DNA of 27,592 bases from Erginobacter sp964465735 (GTDB lineage: Bacteria > Auribacterota > Erginobacteria > Erginobacterales > Erginobacteraceae), in the NCBI GenBank assembly GCA_964465735.1, contig CAYXKT010000020.1, positions 1 to 27,592 on the forward strand. Reading direction: 5' to 3'. A model generated the notes under the pieces. That model saw only the letters and a list, made by a program, of their open reading frames with translations. It searched no databases and was not told the origin of the DNA. Position numbers and translations under genes: made by a program. This document shows positions 1 through 7,084 of this stretch, one piece after another; positions within the stretch are counted from its first letter, which is position 1; every line of letters begins with the position of its first letter.

Positions 1-989
1 ATCGGGGTCAGGGTGGGGGTGGCGGTCGGCTCCGGGCTGGCAGTCGGGGCCGGCGTGACGGTCGGGGTCTCGCCGATTTTAGCTTCCGACTCGCCCGGCT
101 CTTCGGCGGGTTCCGGGCCGAGGTAGTATCCGGGGACCGGCACTCCCCCAGCCCGCCCGGAATAAATCCGGGTCACCCCCCGGACCGCCCAGAGACCCCG
201 GACCGGGTCGTAGACCGCGATCCGCAGCCCCGGGGAGCCGGTATAATACAGCGGCGCCGGGATATATCCGGGACCTCCGAAGTAGACCCGGGTGAAGTTC
301 CGGATCGCCCACAACCCCGAACTCTCCCGGTAGATCCCCGCCCCGGCCGTCCCCTCCCCGAGGTAATCCCCGGGGACGGGAAGATCCCCCTGCCTCCCGA
401 AATAGAGTCGGGTCAGACCCCGGATCGCCCAGAGTCCGGTCGAGGGCCGGAAGATCCCGATCCCGGCCCAACCGTCCCCGGTATAGTCCTCCGGAATCGG
501 CAGGTCCCCTTCCCGACCGAACCAGGCACGTTCCAGACCTCGGATCGACCAGAGGCCGCTCCGAGGCCGGAAGACGGCCGGATCCCGGACCCAGTCCCCG
601 GTATAGTCCCTCGCCGCCGGCAGGTCGGCGGCAAGGCCGAAGTAGAACCTGGTCATTCCCTTCACCGCCCACAACCCGCTCTCCGGGCGGAAGACGGCGA
701 TCTCCGCGTAACCATCTCCGTCGTAATCTCCCGCCGCCGGATAGTCCCCTTCCCGGCCAAAAGAGATAACGGTCAGCCCCCGAACACGCCAGGTGCCGCT
801 TTCGGGTTGGAAGACGGAGATATCGTCCAAGCCGTCCCCGGAAAAATCCCCGCCGGGGAGAAAGATCGGCACAACGGCCGATTCTTCCCCGATTCTTCCC
901 TCGCTCCGGGCGGGTTCAACGAGGAGGATAGCGACAGTGCCGAAGATAATAGCCATCAAGGTCAGGATGAAAGAACGTCGGATTTTCAT
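1..989 (-). CDS. Exported FG-GAP/VCBS-like 40-residue repeat protein, 5' part (truncated by window edge)
   Basis: This minus-strand frame is open from an ATG at 989 to the window edge, about 329 codons, with no stop, so the C-terminus is missing. The start is supported by AGGAG about 8 nt upstream. Residues 1-30 look like a signal peptide (MKIRRSFILTLMAIIFG, then a hydrophobic stretch). Six copies of a 40-residue unit follow, about 120 bp each, of the form GDYxGDGxxxIAVFRPxSG-LWAVRGxTRxYFG-GDLPxP, and then a Thr/Pro-rich tail (TPTVTPAPTASPEPTATP) near the edge. FG-GAP/VCBS-type repeats form beta-propeller blades, often with calcium-binding Asp loops, in surface or secreted proteins. The Asp loop is intact in the first units and decays towards the C-terminus. 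The Thr/Pro tail may be a linker to a domain outside the window. The partner or ligand is unknown. Confidence 0.85.
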   Translation of the reverse strand, partial: MKIRRSFILTLMAIIFGTVAILLVEPARSEGRIGEESAVVPIFLPGGDFSGDGLDDISVFQPESGTWRVRGLTVISFGREGDYPAAGDYDGDGYAEIAVFRPESGLWAVKGMTRFYFGLAADLPAARDYTGDWVRDPAVFRPRSGLWSIRGLERAWFGREGDLPIPEDYTGDGWAGIGIFRPSTGLWAIRGLTRLYFGRQGDLPVPGDYLGEGTAGAGIYRESSGLWAIRNFTRVYFGGPGYIPAPLYYTGSPGLRIAVYDPVRGLWAVRGVTRIYSGRAGGVPVPGYYLGPEPAEEPGESEAKIGETPTVTPAPTASPEPTATPTLTP

Positions 990-1082
990 CGGAGTCTCCT
1001 TGCGGTTATCCGCCGGAAAATGGAGATATTTTTTCCCTTCTATAACATTTGACAATTGAAAGAGGGAGATCCTTGGCGGATT

Positions 1083-1111
1083 TTGAAATATTTTTTGGTA
1101 TTCCTTATAAT
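1083..1111 (+). promoter_or_regulatory. Promoter-like site with no obvious gene downstream
   Basis: TTGAAA at 1083-1088 and TATAAT at 1106-1111 are separated by exactly 17 bp, a near-consensus sigma70 arrangement. No plus-strand gene follows; the next sequence is the GC-rich hairpin repeat and then the 3' end of the minus-strand tonB-like operon. The spacer is T-rich, so chance similarity in AT-rich DNA is possible. Confidence 0.35.
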
Positions 1112-1132
1112 GGCGATTTTCGGGCTGATACC

Positions 1133-1226
1133 ACCCCTCACCCCTAACCCCTGTCCCCGAAGGGAGAGGGGGATATGGGCCGGCCCTCACCCCTGTCCCC
1201 TCTTCCCGATGGGGAGAGAGGGATCT
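1133..1226. repeat. Two GC-rich hairpin repeat units
   Basis: Two related units (about 1133-1171 and 1191-1226) each begin CCCTCACCCC and fold a C-rich arm onto a G-rich arm such as GGGAGAGGGG. They resemble the small CCCTCACCC...GAGAGGG repeats scattered between genes in many bacteria. They do not encode a recognisable protein. Function is unknown. Confidence 0.5.
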
Positions 1227-1263
1227 CTGGATAACCTTTTACTATCCTTAAATCGCCTGAGAC

Positions 1264-1297
1264 AAAAAAATCCCGGACGGTGTCAAACCGCCCGGGA
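1264..1297 (-). terminator. Rho-independent terminator
   Basis: On the minus strand an 11-bp stem with one A-C mismatch (arms 1271-1281 and 1287-1297, 5-nt loop) is followed by seven T residues (1270-1264). It lies 29 bp past the 19-codon ORF and about 280 bp past the tonB-like stop, so it probably ends one or both of those transcripts. Confidence 0.75.
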
Positions 1298-1325
1298 CGC
1301 GAAGTCATAGTCCTGTCGTAATCGA

Positions 1326-1385
1326 TTACAGCATATAGGGAAGGAGGGAAGGAAAGAAGGAAGGAAGGATTTTATTACTTGACAT
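1326..1385 (-). CDS. Candidate 19-residue small ORF with a strong ribosome site
   Basis: On the minus strand AAAGGAG (1398-1392) lies 6 nt before an ATG at 1385. The frame runs 19 codons to TAA and reads MSSNKILPSFFPSLLPYML, a short hydrophobic peptide. Its middle is encoded by a GGAA/CCTT low-complexity tract (about 1341-1370), and a rho-independent terminator lies 29 bp after the stop. The Shine-Dalgarno and terminator resemble a real mini-gene. Against it, the codons largely restate a microsatellite and no family is recognised. Slippage in the tract would shift into another frame that stays open through the terminator. Confidence 0.3.
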   Translation of the reverse strand: MSSNKILPSFFPSLLPYML

Positions 1386-1574
1386 ATTGGTCTCCTTTCC
1401 TGATTAGATCCACTGTATTATTTTCTCGGTCTGGAGGCAAGAAGTTTTTTTATTTTTTTTATAAGGCAGCGAAATCGGCAGCTCTCGTATTGATTTACCC
1501 ACACAAGCGTAAGAGAATTATATTAATAATGCCGGACCCGGACCCTGTTCTAAGTCCAAGAAACACCGGGATAT

Positions 1575-2228
1575 TTAGTACGTCGATTCGAAGGAGATTG
1601 AGACCGAGATCGGTTTTCCCTCGATCCCGGGGACGGGCGGGGGGAAGGGGCCGGACCGGTCGAGGATGTCGAGGGCGGCCCGGTTGAAGAGGCCGTGGGG
1701 GGAGGGTTCGAGGAGCTCCGGCTGTCGGACCTCGCCCCCGGGGGCGATGGAGAACCCGATTCGGACCGCTCCCTCCAGCCGGCTCAACCGGGCCCGGCGG
1801 GGGTAATAGGTCTGCTCCTCGATCCTCTGCCGGACCCGGCGGAGATATTCGTCGCCGGCGGGGCCGGCGGTCAGGTCCTCCCGCCCCGCCCGCCCGGGAA
1901 GGGCCGGTTCCCCGCTCTCTTCCGGCGGCAGGGCAACCGGGGGTTCCTCGATCCGGTCTTGCTCCGAGAGGGGTGCGGCGATCTCGATTGCCGATTCCGC
2001 TTCCGCCGGATCGGGTTCCGGCTCCGGGTCAGGAGGTTCCGGGGGGACGGCGGGAGCCGCGGCGACCAGGCCGACCTCGATGTAGACGGCCGAGGATTCC
2101 TCCTCACCCATCCGGACGGCGGCGGCCGTCCCGCCGAGGTAGACGATCAGCGACCCGTAAACCAGCAGGTGAAAAGCCGCCGAGATCAACAAGGCGGCCG
2201 GGAGGATATGGCGGGGCCGGCTCTTCAT
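1575..2228 (-). CDS. TonB-family energy transducer
   Basis: This 217-residue protein has the TonB layout. There is a short cytoplasmic N-terminus, one hydrophobic anchor at about residues 9-33, a Pro/Glu-rich periplasmic spacer (PPEPPDPEPEPDPAEAE), and a C-terminal TonB domain at about 130-217 with YPRRARLSRLEGAVRIGF and a NRAALDILDRSGPFPP segment. TonB proteins pass energy from ExbB/ExbD to outer-membrane receptors; none of those partners is in the window. The ATG overlaps the cbiO stop in an ATGA junction, so it is the last gene of the nikR operon. That position suggests nickel or cobalt import across the outer membrane, which is inference. It could instead serve several receptors. Confidence 0.85.
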   Translation of the reverse strand: MKSRPRHILPAALLISAAFHLLVYGSLIVYLGGTAAAVRMGEEESSAVYIEVGLVAAAPAVPPEPPDPEPEPDPAEAESAIEIAAPLSEQDRIEEPPVALPPEESGEPALPGRAGREDLTAGPAGDEYLRRVRQRIEEQTYYPRRARLSRLEGAVRIGFSIAPGGEVRQPELLEPSPHGLFNRAALDILDRSGPFPPPVPGIEGKPISVSISFESTY

Positions 2229-2926
2229 CCGGCAGTCGCCAGGCCGTGTTCCCGGAGCAGATTCCGGTCGGAGAAGATCTCCTCCGGCGGGCCGGCGGCG
2301 AAGAGTCGGCCCCGGTCGAGGAGGATCACCCGGTCGGCCAGGCCGCTCACCAGGCCGAAATCCATACTGGAGAAGACGATCGTGGTCGGCAGCGGACGGA
2401 GAATATCTCTCAGCTGTCCGGTCTCCCGGGGATCGAGGCCGAGGGCCGGCTCGTCGAGGAAGATCGTCTCCGGGCGGGAGATCAGGCAGCCAGCCAGACC
2501 GGACCGCTTTTTCTCTCCAAAGCTCAGTTCCAGCGGCGTACGGGATTCATAGCCCGCCAGGTGGACCTGCCGGAGAGAGTCGGAGACCCGGGCCCGGACC
2601 GCCGCCGGCTCCAGTCCGTCGCGGAGCAACGCGAAGCCGACGTCGTCCTCGACCGTGGAGGCGATCATCTGGTCGTCCGGGTTCTGAAAAAGAAAAGCTG
2701 AGGGGCCGGTCCCGGCCCGGCAACGGATCTCACCCTCCCTCCATCCCCCGTCCAGGAGTCCGGCCAATAGGAGAAGAAGAGTCGATTTACCCGAACCGTT
2801 AGGGCCAATCAGGGCCAACTTCTCCCCCCGTCCGACCCGGAAACTAACTCTCTCCAATGCCCGATGCCCGTTGGGATACCGGTAACCGAAATCAACAACT
2901 TCCAATTGACAGTCATCTATCATCAT
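2225..2926 (-). CDS. cbiO: Energy-coupling-type nickel/cobalt ABC transporter ATPase CbiO
   Basis: This 233-residue ABC ATPase should power metal uptake from the cytoplasmic face of the inner membrane together with CbiQ. Visible motifs are Walker A GPNGSGKST (41-49), the Q-loop QNPDDQ (81-86) typical of the CbiO/EcfA family, the signature LSFGEKKR (134-141, in place of LSGGQ) and Walker B TIFLDEP (154-160). It sits 61 bp after cbiQ and overlaps the tonB-like ATG by 4 nt. The Shine-Dalgarno is weak (GGTGAT), and two adjacent ATG codons (2926 and 2923) could start it. Nickel rather than cobalt is inferred from nikR upstream. The substrate-binding M/N component is not found. Confidence 0.9.
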   Translation of the reverse strand: MMIDDCQLEVVDFGYRYPNGHRALERVSFRVGRGEKLALIGPNGSGKSTLLLLLAGLLDGGWREGEIRCRAGTGPSAFLFQNPDDQMIASTVEDDVGFALLRDGLEPAAVRARVSDSLRQVHLAGYESRTPLELSFGEKKRSGLAGCLISRPETIFLDEPALGLDPRETGQLRDILRPLPTTIVFSSMDFGLVSGLADRVILLDRGRLFAAGPPEEIFSDRNLLREHGLATAG

Positions 2927-2987
2927 TATCTATCACCATTGCCGGCGGAACAATTTGGGATCGCTCGCATCCGAGTCTGAGATATTT

Positions 2988-3728
2988 TCAGGCTATCCCC
3001 CCGGAGGAAAATTTGCGCAGCAGCAGTACGATCAGGAAAAATCCGCCCAGGGCCGCGCTATCGGCCACGGTCCAGCGAGCCGAGAAACAGGTATAGAGTC
3101 TCCCGGAAAATCCCCGACCGATCAACGCCGTCTCCAGCCGCCCGCCTTGATCAATTGTCCGTAGCAGAACCACGGACAACAGTCCCACCGCCCGAGCCGG
3201 GTGACGCCACAGGAATCGGGCAGTCAGTCCCCGGCTCTTCCAGGCCGCCGGGACCCGGGAGAACTCGCGAGCGATCTTCCTCCCGATCAAGATAACCAGA
3301 AGTATCTGGACAGCCAACCGCCTCGGGAGGCAAAGCGTCCGGGACAGATAAACACACTCCGAATAATTCAGCGCGCTGAAGAGAAGAAGAGAGATAGATA
3401 GAGTCCAGAAACTTTTTGCCGCCAGATTAAAGAAGAAAGGGAGCGAATCGCCCCCGGAGAGGGCATCGCCAAGCAACGAGCAGAAAAGAAAGATCGCCAG
3501 CACACTCAAAAGAGCCATCCCGCCCCGGAGCAGGCTCCTCCAACGGTGTACCCCCCCGGAGAAAACAAAGATCACCCCCAGGACCGCTAGCTTGGCGGCC
3601 ACGGCCGAGAGCGGCCGATCGGAGAGGAGCAAAAAGGCCGAGAGCGTTCCCAATCCCAGGACCAGCTTGAAGAGCGGATGCCGGGCGGCCAGAGGGGTGG
3701 TGGAGACCACTGCAGACGACTGTTTCAC
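2988..3728 (-). CDS. cbiQ: Energy-coupling-type nickel/cobalt transporter transmembrane protein CbiQ
   Basis: This 246-residue integral membrane protein has hydrophobic segments around residues 18-60, 70-90, 95-120 and 135-155 and a Leu-rich final segment. The two short Arg-Gly motifs that couple EcfT/CbiQ proteins to their ATPases are seen as WKSRGL and LIGRGF. It would form the core of a CbiQO module with the downstream ATPase. The start is GTG at 3728, and its GTGA junction overlaps the nikR stop by 4 nt, indicating translational coupling. Family membership is clear; the metal is inferred from nikR. Confidence 0.87.
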   Translation of the reverse strand: MKQSSAVVSTTPLAARHPLFKLVLGLGTLSAFLLLSDRPLSAVAAKLAVLGVIFVFSGGVHRWRSLLRGGMALLSVLAIFLFCSLLGDALSGGDSLPFFFNLAAKSFWTLSISLLLFSALNYSECVYLSRTLCLPRRLAVQILLVILIGRKIAREFSRVPAAWKSRGLTARFLWRHPARAVGLLSVVLLRTIDQGGRLETALIGRGFSGRLYTCFSARWTVADSAALGGFFLIVLLLRKFSSGGIA

Positions 3729-4141
3729 GAGATGCCACTTCCAGTGGTGGACATATTAAGAGAACAGTGCTTCACCCCCCGGAGGGCTTTCAACCGGGCG
3801 GCCAGTTGCCCGATCCGGCCCGCGTCCCCCCGGACAATCACGACCTCCAGACAGTTGTCGTGATCAAGGTGGATGTGCAGAGTGGAGATGACCTCCTCCA
3901 GGTACCGATGCTGAAGCTCAGTGACCGCTTCCTGAAGCTGTCGGCGGTGATGATCAAAGACCATCATCACTACCCCCACCACCTCCTTTGACTCCTCCCA
4001 CTCCCGGGCCACCAGATCGGATCGGATCAGGTCACGGATCGCCTCCGAACGGCTGGTGTAGCCCCGGCTTTCGATTGCGGCATCAAAATCCCGGAGCAGT
4101 TTCCCGTCCAGAGAGACCCCAAAACGAACAAGTTGGTCCAT
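3725..4141 (-). CDS. nikR: Nickel-responsive transcriptional regulator NikR
   Basis: This 138-residue protein combines an N-terminal ribbon-helix-helix DNA-binding domain (MDQLVRFGVSLDGKLLRDFD, then YTSRSEAIRDLIR) with a C-terminal ACT-like nickel-sensing domain. Residues H78, H89, H91 and C97 match the E. coli NikR nickel ligands H76, H87, H89 and C95 with a constant +2 offset. With nickel bound, NikR normally represses nickel uptake genes. I chose the ATG at 4141 because GGAGG lies 8 nt upstream and it gives the usual family length; the upstream in-frame extension lacks family sequence. It heads the operon and its stop overlaps cbiQ. Confidence 0.93.
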   Translation of the reverse strand: MDQLVRFGVSLDGKLLRDFDAAIESRGYTSRSEAIRDLIRSDLVAREWEESKEVVGVVMMVFDHHRRQLQEAVTELQHRYLEEVISTLHIHLDHDNCLEVVIVRGDAGRIGQLAARLKALRGVKHCSLNMSTTGSGIS

Positions 4142-4160
4142 CGGAATTACCTCCGTTGAG

Positions 4161-4188
4161 AATAACACGATCTGTGAAATAATAGCAC
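4161..4188 (-). promoter_or_regulatory. Candidate nikR operator/promoter: direct repeat at 20-bp spacing
   Basis: Just upstream of nikR the plus strand shows AATAACAC (4161-4168) and AATAGCAC (4181-4188), two copies offset by 20 bp, about two helical turns. On the minus strand the second copy contains TATTAT, a possible -10. Known NikR operators are inverted rather than direct repeats, so the match is partial and this is only a candidate autoregulatory site. Confidence 0.3.
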
Positions 4189-4385
4189 CAAGCCCATCTC
4201 CAGGCAACCCCAAGCCGCCGTCATCCCAGCGAAAGTGATTGAACCTCAGACGGGGGATGGACTATGATGATTGGTGATAATCGGTAAGCGGTAACCGCTA
4301 ATCGATAAAAAGTCATTAGCCGACAATTAACGATCTGCGAAGATTCTTGGTTAATAAAAGGGGCCGAGGCGGGGGTTTTATTAGA

Positions 4386-4546
4386 CCTAAATTGAGCGAT
4401 TCTATGCGGCGAACTGCACCAATCTTTTGCGTCCGAACGGATATTGAAAATCCTCGCCATATCTCCTGGATATGGCTGCGGTTTTCGCAACCCGTCGGCC
4501 AGCAAAATCTTAGCACATTTCATCCGCAATAATCGCTCAACTTAGG
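4386..4546 (+). mobile_element. 161-bp foldback (MITE-like) element, copy 1
   Basis: Complete copy flanked by a perfect 5-bp direct repeat TTAGA (4381-4385 and 4547-4551). The ends CCTAAATTGAGCGATT and the complement of AATCGCTCAACTTAGG are inverted repeats with one mismatch. The whole element folds as one long imperfect hairpin with an apical GCCATATC/GATATGGC stem. It is identical to copy 2 and differs from copy 3 at two bases. It lies in the divergent gap between nikR and the amidohydrolase, ending 33 bp before the amidohydrolase ATG. No transposase is encoded, so it would need one in trans. Confidence 0.88.
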
Positions 4547-4560
4547 TTAGAGTCAATTAG

Positions 4561-4566
4561 TATAAT
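4561..4566 (+). promoter_or_regulatory. Candidate -10 box for the amidohydrolase operon
   Basis: A consensus TATAAT lies 13 bp before the ATG at 4580, immediately outside foldback copy 1. A start site 6-7 bp downstream would leave a 5' leader of only about 7 nt, almost leaderless. The position of a -35 box would fall inside the element's terminal repeat (CAACTT), a poor match. Confidence 0.35.
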
Positions 4567-4579
4567 CCGTGGATAAAAA

Positions 4580-5380
4580 ATGAAAGTGATCGATTTCCAT
4601 ACTCACGCCTTCCCCGACGATCTGGCCGGGAAGGCCATCACCACGCTCGAGGAACATTCCGGGGAATACCAGGCCCATCATAACGGGTCAATCCGGGGGC
4701 TGCTGACCTCAATGGACCGGGCCGGGATCGAACGGGCGGTAGTGGTCTCGATCGCCACCAAGCCCACCCAGGTCTCCCGGATCACCGACTGGTCCAAGAC
4801 GATCGCCTCCGAGCGGATCATCCCCTTCGGCTCGATCCACCCGCTCTACCGCGACTTCAAAAAGGAACTGGACCGGATTCAGGCGGTGGGGTTAAAGGGG
4901 ATCAAACTTCATCCAATGTACCAGGAATTCACGGTTGACGACCCCGCCCTCTTCCCCCTTTACCGGGCGATCGCCGAGCGGGGGCTGATCGCCCTCTTTC
5001 ACGCCGGCAACGATATCGCCTTCCCGATCACCGGCCAGGCCTCTCCCCGCCGCTTTCGGCGGTTGTTGGAGGAGATACCGGATTTAAAGCTGGTCATCTC
5101 CCATCTGGGGGGCTGGACAGCTTGGGAGGAAGTCGAAGAGGAACTGCTGGGCCGGCCGGTTTACCTGGAGACCTCCTTCGCGATTACCGAGGCAAAACCG
5201 AAACTGTTCCGGAAGATACTCGAGAAGCACTCTCCCGACTACTTCCTCTTTGGGACCGACTCCCCCTGGATTGACCAGAGCAAAGAACTGACGGCCTGGA
5301 AAGCGCTCCCTCTCTCCCGGACCCGAAAGGAAAAAATATTCCACAAAAACGCCGAGCGATTGCTCGGCCTGCCCACTTGA
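4580..5380 (+). CDS. Amidohydrolase-2 family TIM-barrel metal-dependent hydrolase
   Basis: This 266-residue cytoplasmic protein carries the metal-site pattern of the amidohydrolase superfamily: H7-x-H9 (DFHTH) at the end of strand 1, GIKLHP at about 107-112, H141 (LFHAG), H175 (SHLGG) and D227 (GTDSPW). These families hydrolyse or decarboxylate small carbon-ring, amide or lactone substrates; the actual substrate cannot be read. Length is typical. The ribosome site is weak (GGAT), consistent with the possible very short leader. The next gene begins 8 bp after the stop, so the two are probably cotranscribed. Confidence 0.85.
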   Translation: MKVIDFHTHAFPDDLAGKAITTLEEHSGEYQAHHNGSIRGLLTSMDRAGIERAVVVSIATKPTQVSRITDWSKTIASERIIPFGSIHPLYRDFKKELDRIQAVGLKGIKLHPMYQEFTVDDPALFPLYRAIAERGLIALFHAGNDIAFPITGQASPRRFRRLLEEIPDLKLVISHLGGWTAWEEVEEELLGRPVYLETSFAITEAKPKLFRKILEKHSPDYFLFGTDSPWIDQSKELTAWKALPLSRTRKEKIFHKNAERLLGLPT

Positions 5381-5388
5381 GGATAATT

Positions 5389-7059
5389 ATGACCAAAGAA
5401 AAAACCGATCAGTCACCCGAGAAAAGAAATGGGGATGAAGAAATTCAAAAACCGGCGGCACCGGGGAACCTGGAGGATATGCTCAAGGACTTAAGCGAGT
5501 ATGTCGAGAAAAAATACGGCTCCAAACCACTGATGTCGATCGCCCCGAACCTCCTTCCCCCCTCCCCTCCCAAAACGCCGAAAACGACAAAGAAGGAGAA
5601 GGAGAAGGAGTGCACCCTCGACTTCAACTACACCCCACGACAGGTCAAGGAACACCTCGACCGCTTCGTGATCAAGCAGGAAGAAGCCAAGAAGGTCCTC
5701 TCGATCGCCGTCTGCGACCACTATAACCACGCCACCCACGATCTGGGAAAGCGGATCGACTACGACTACGCCAAACAGAACGTGATCCTGATCGGGCCGA
5801 CCGGAGTCGGCAAGACCTACCTGGTCAAGTGCATCGCCCGGCTGATCGGGGTCCCGTTCGTCAAAGCCGACGCCACCAAGTACAGCGAGACCGGCTATGT
5901 GGGAAAAAATGTCGATGATCTGGTCCGGGAACTGGTCCGGAAAGCCGACGATAACATCAAGCTCGCCCAGTACGGGATCATCTATATCGATGAAGTGGAC
6001 AAGATCGCCTCCGCCTTCAATCTCTCCGGACGTGACGTCAGCGGAGCCGGGGTCCAGCGCAACCTTTTGAAACTGATGGAGGAGACTGAAGTCTCGCTCC
6101 GGGACCCGATGGACATCTCCTCCCAGATCGAGGCGATGGTGGAATTCCAACGAGGGAGAAAACTGGAGCCAAAGACAATCAACACCCGCCACATCCTCTT
6201 CATCGTCAGCGGCGCTTTCGCCGAACTGGCCGAGATCGTAAAACGGAGACAGACCCAGCAGACGGTCGGCTTTGGTGGAACCGTCGAGGCGAAAAAACCG
6301 GACGATCGCTATCTGAAGCAGGCAACCACCCACGACTTCATCAAGTACGGTCTGGAGCCGGAGTTCATCGGCCGGCTCCCGGTCCGGGTAGCCTGCGAGA
6401 CCCTCAACGAACAGGACTTTTTCCATATCCTGAACCGTTCCGAGGGTTCGGTGATCAAACAGTACGAAGCTTCCTTCGAGGCTTTTGGGATCACCGCCGC
6501 CTTCACCCGGGAGGGGCTGCGGGAGATCGCCCGGCTGGCGGCGGAGGAAGAGACCGGAGCCCGGGGGCTGCTCACAGTCTGCGAGCGGATCCTCCGGGAC
6601 TTCAAGTACGAACTCCCCTCGACCGAGATCAAGCGGTTCAGCGTTGACCGCCGCCTGGTCCGCTCCCCCCGCACCGCCTTGAAGAAGATCCTAAAGGACC
6701 CGGGGTCGGCCTCTGACTCCGCCCTGAGAGATGGGGTGACCCGGTTCGAGAAGGAATTTTTAAAGAAGGAGGGGTTGAAGATCACCTTCACCCCGGCAGC
6801 GGTCGTGGTTCTGGGCCGACAGGCGGAGGCGGCCGGGATCCCGGTAGATAAATTCTCCCGCCACCTCTTTAAGGACTATGCCTACGGGTTAAGACTGATC
6901 CGGGAGAACATCGGCGAGCAGGAGTTCACGCTCACCCCGGAAGCGGTCGAAAAGCCCGGGGAGACTCTGAACGGCTGGGTAAAGAAAGCCTACCGCGCTG
7001 GGAAGAAGAAGCAGCAGACCCCGCTCAGCCCGGCTGAATCCGCGCGGACCAAAGGATAA
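5389..7059 (+). CDS. ClpX-like AAA+ unfoldase ATPase lacking the N-terminal zinc domain
   Basis: This 556-residue protein matches ClpX through its AAA+ core. It has Walker A GPTGVGKT (136-143), pore loop GYVG (169-172), Walker B IIYIDEVDKIA (about 197-207), PEFIGRLPV (about 324-332) and sensor-2 TGARGL with R392. ClpX remodels or unfolds proteins, often feeding ClpP. Unusually, the four-Cys zinc-binding domain expected at the N-terminus is absent. It is replaced by a charged, Pro/Lys-rich leader of about 75 residues with one Cys, and the C-terminal side is longer than in classical ClpX (usually about 420 residues). The start is ATG 5389, with TGAGG upstream formed by the preceding stop region; the in-frame TTG at 5377 is rejected. 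It is likely a paralogue with its own adaptor specificity. ClpP binding is untested. Confidence 0.85.
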   Translation: MTKEKTDQSPEKRNGDEEIQKPAAPGNLEDMLKDLSEYVEKKYGSKPLMSIAPNLLPPSPPKTPKTTKKEKEKECTLDFNYTPRQVKEHLDRFVIKQEEAKKVLSIAVCDHYNHATHDLGKRIDYDYAKQNVILIGPTGVGKTYLVKCIARLIGVPFVKADATKYSETGYVGKNVDDLVRELVRKADDNIKLAQYGIIYIDEVDKIASAFNLSGRDVSGAGVQRNLLKLMEETEVSLRDPMDISSQIEAMVEFQRGRKLEPKTINTRHILFIVSGAFAELAEIVKRRQTQQTVGFGGTVEAKKPDDRYLKQATTHDFIKYGLEPEFIGRLPVRVACETLNEQDFFHILNRSEGSVIKQYEASFEAFGITAAFTREGLREIARLAAEEETGARGLLTVCERILRDFKYELPSTEIKRFSVDRRLVRSPRTALKKILKDPGSASDSALRDGVTRFEKEFLKKEGLKITFTPAAVVVLGRQAEAAGIPVDKFSRHLFKDYAYGLRLIRENIGEQEFTLTPEAVEKPGETLNGWVKKAYRAGKKKQQTPLSPAESARTKG

Positions 7060-7084
7060 TCTCCGGGCTATCCTCCGTCCGACT

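Noticed and set aside
79..672. 197-codon minus-strand frame inside the FG-GAP gene
   Set aside because: Another frame of the 120-bp tandem repeats; the true frame gives the FRPxSGLWAxRG units and has a signal peptide.
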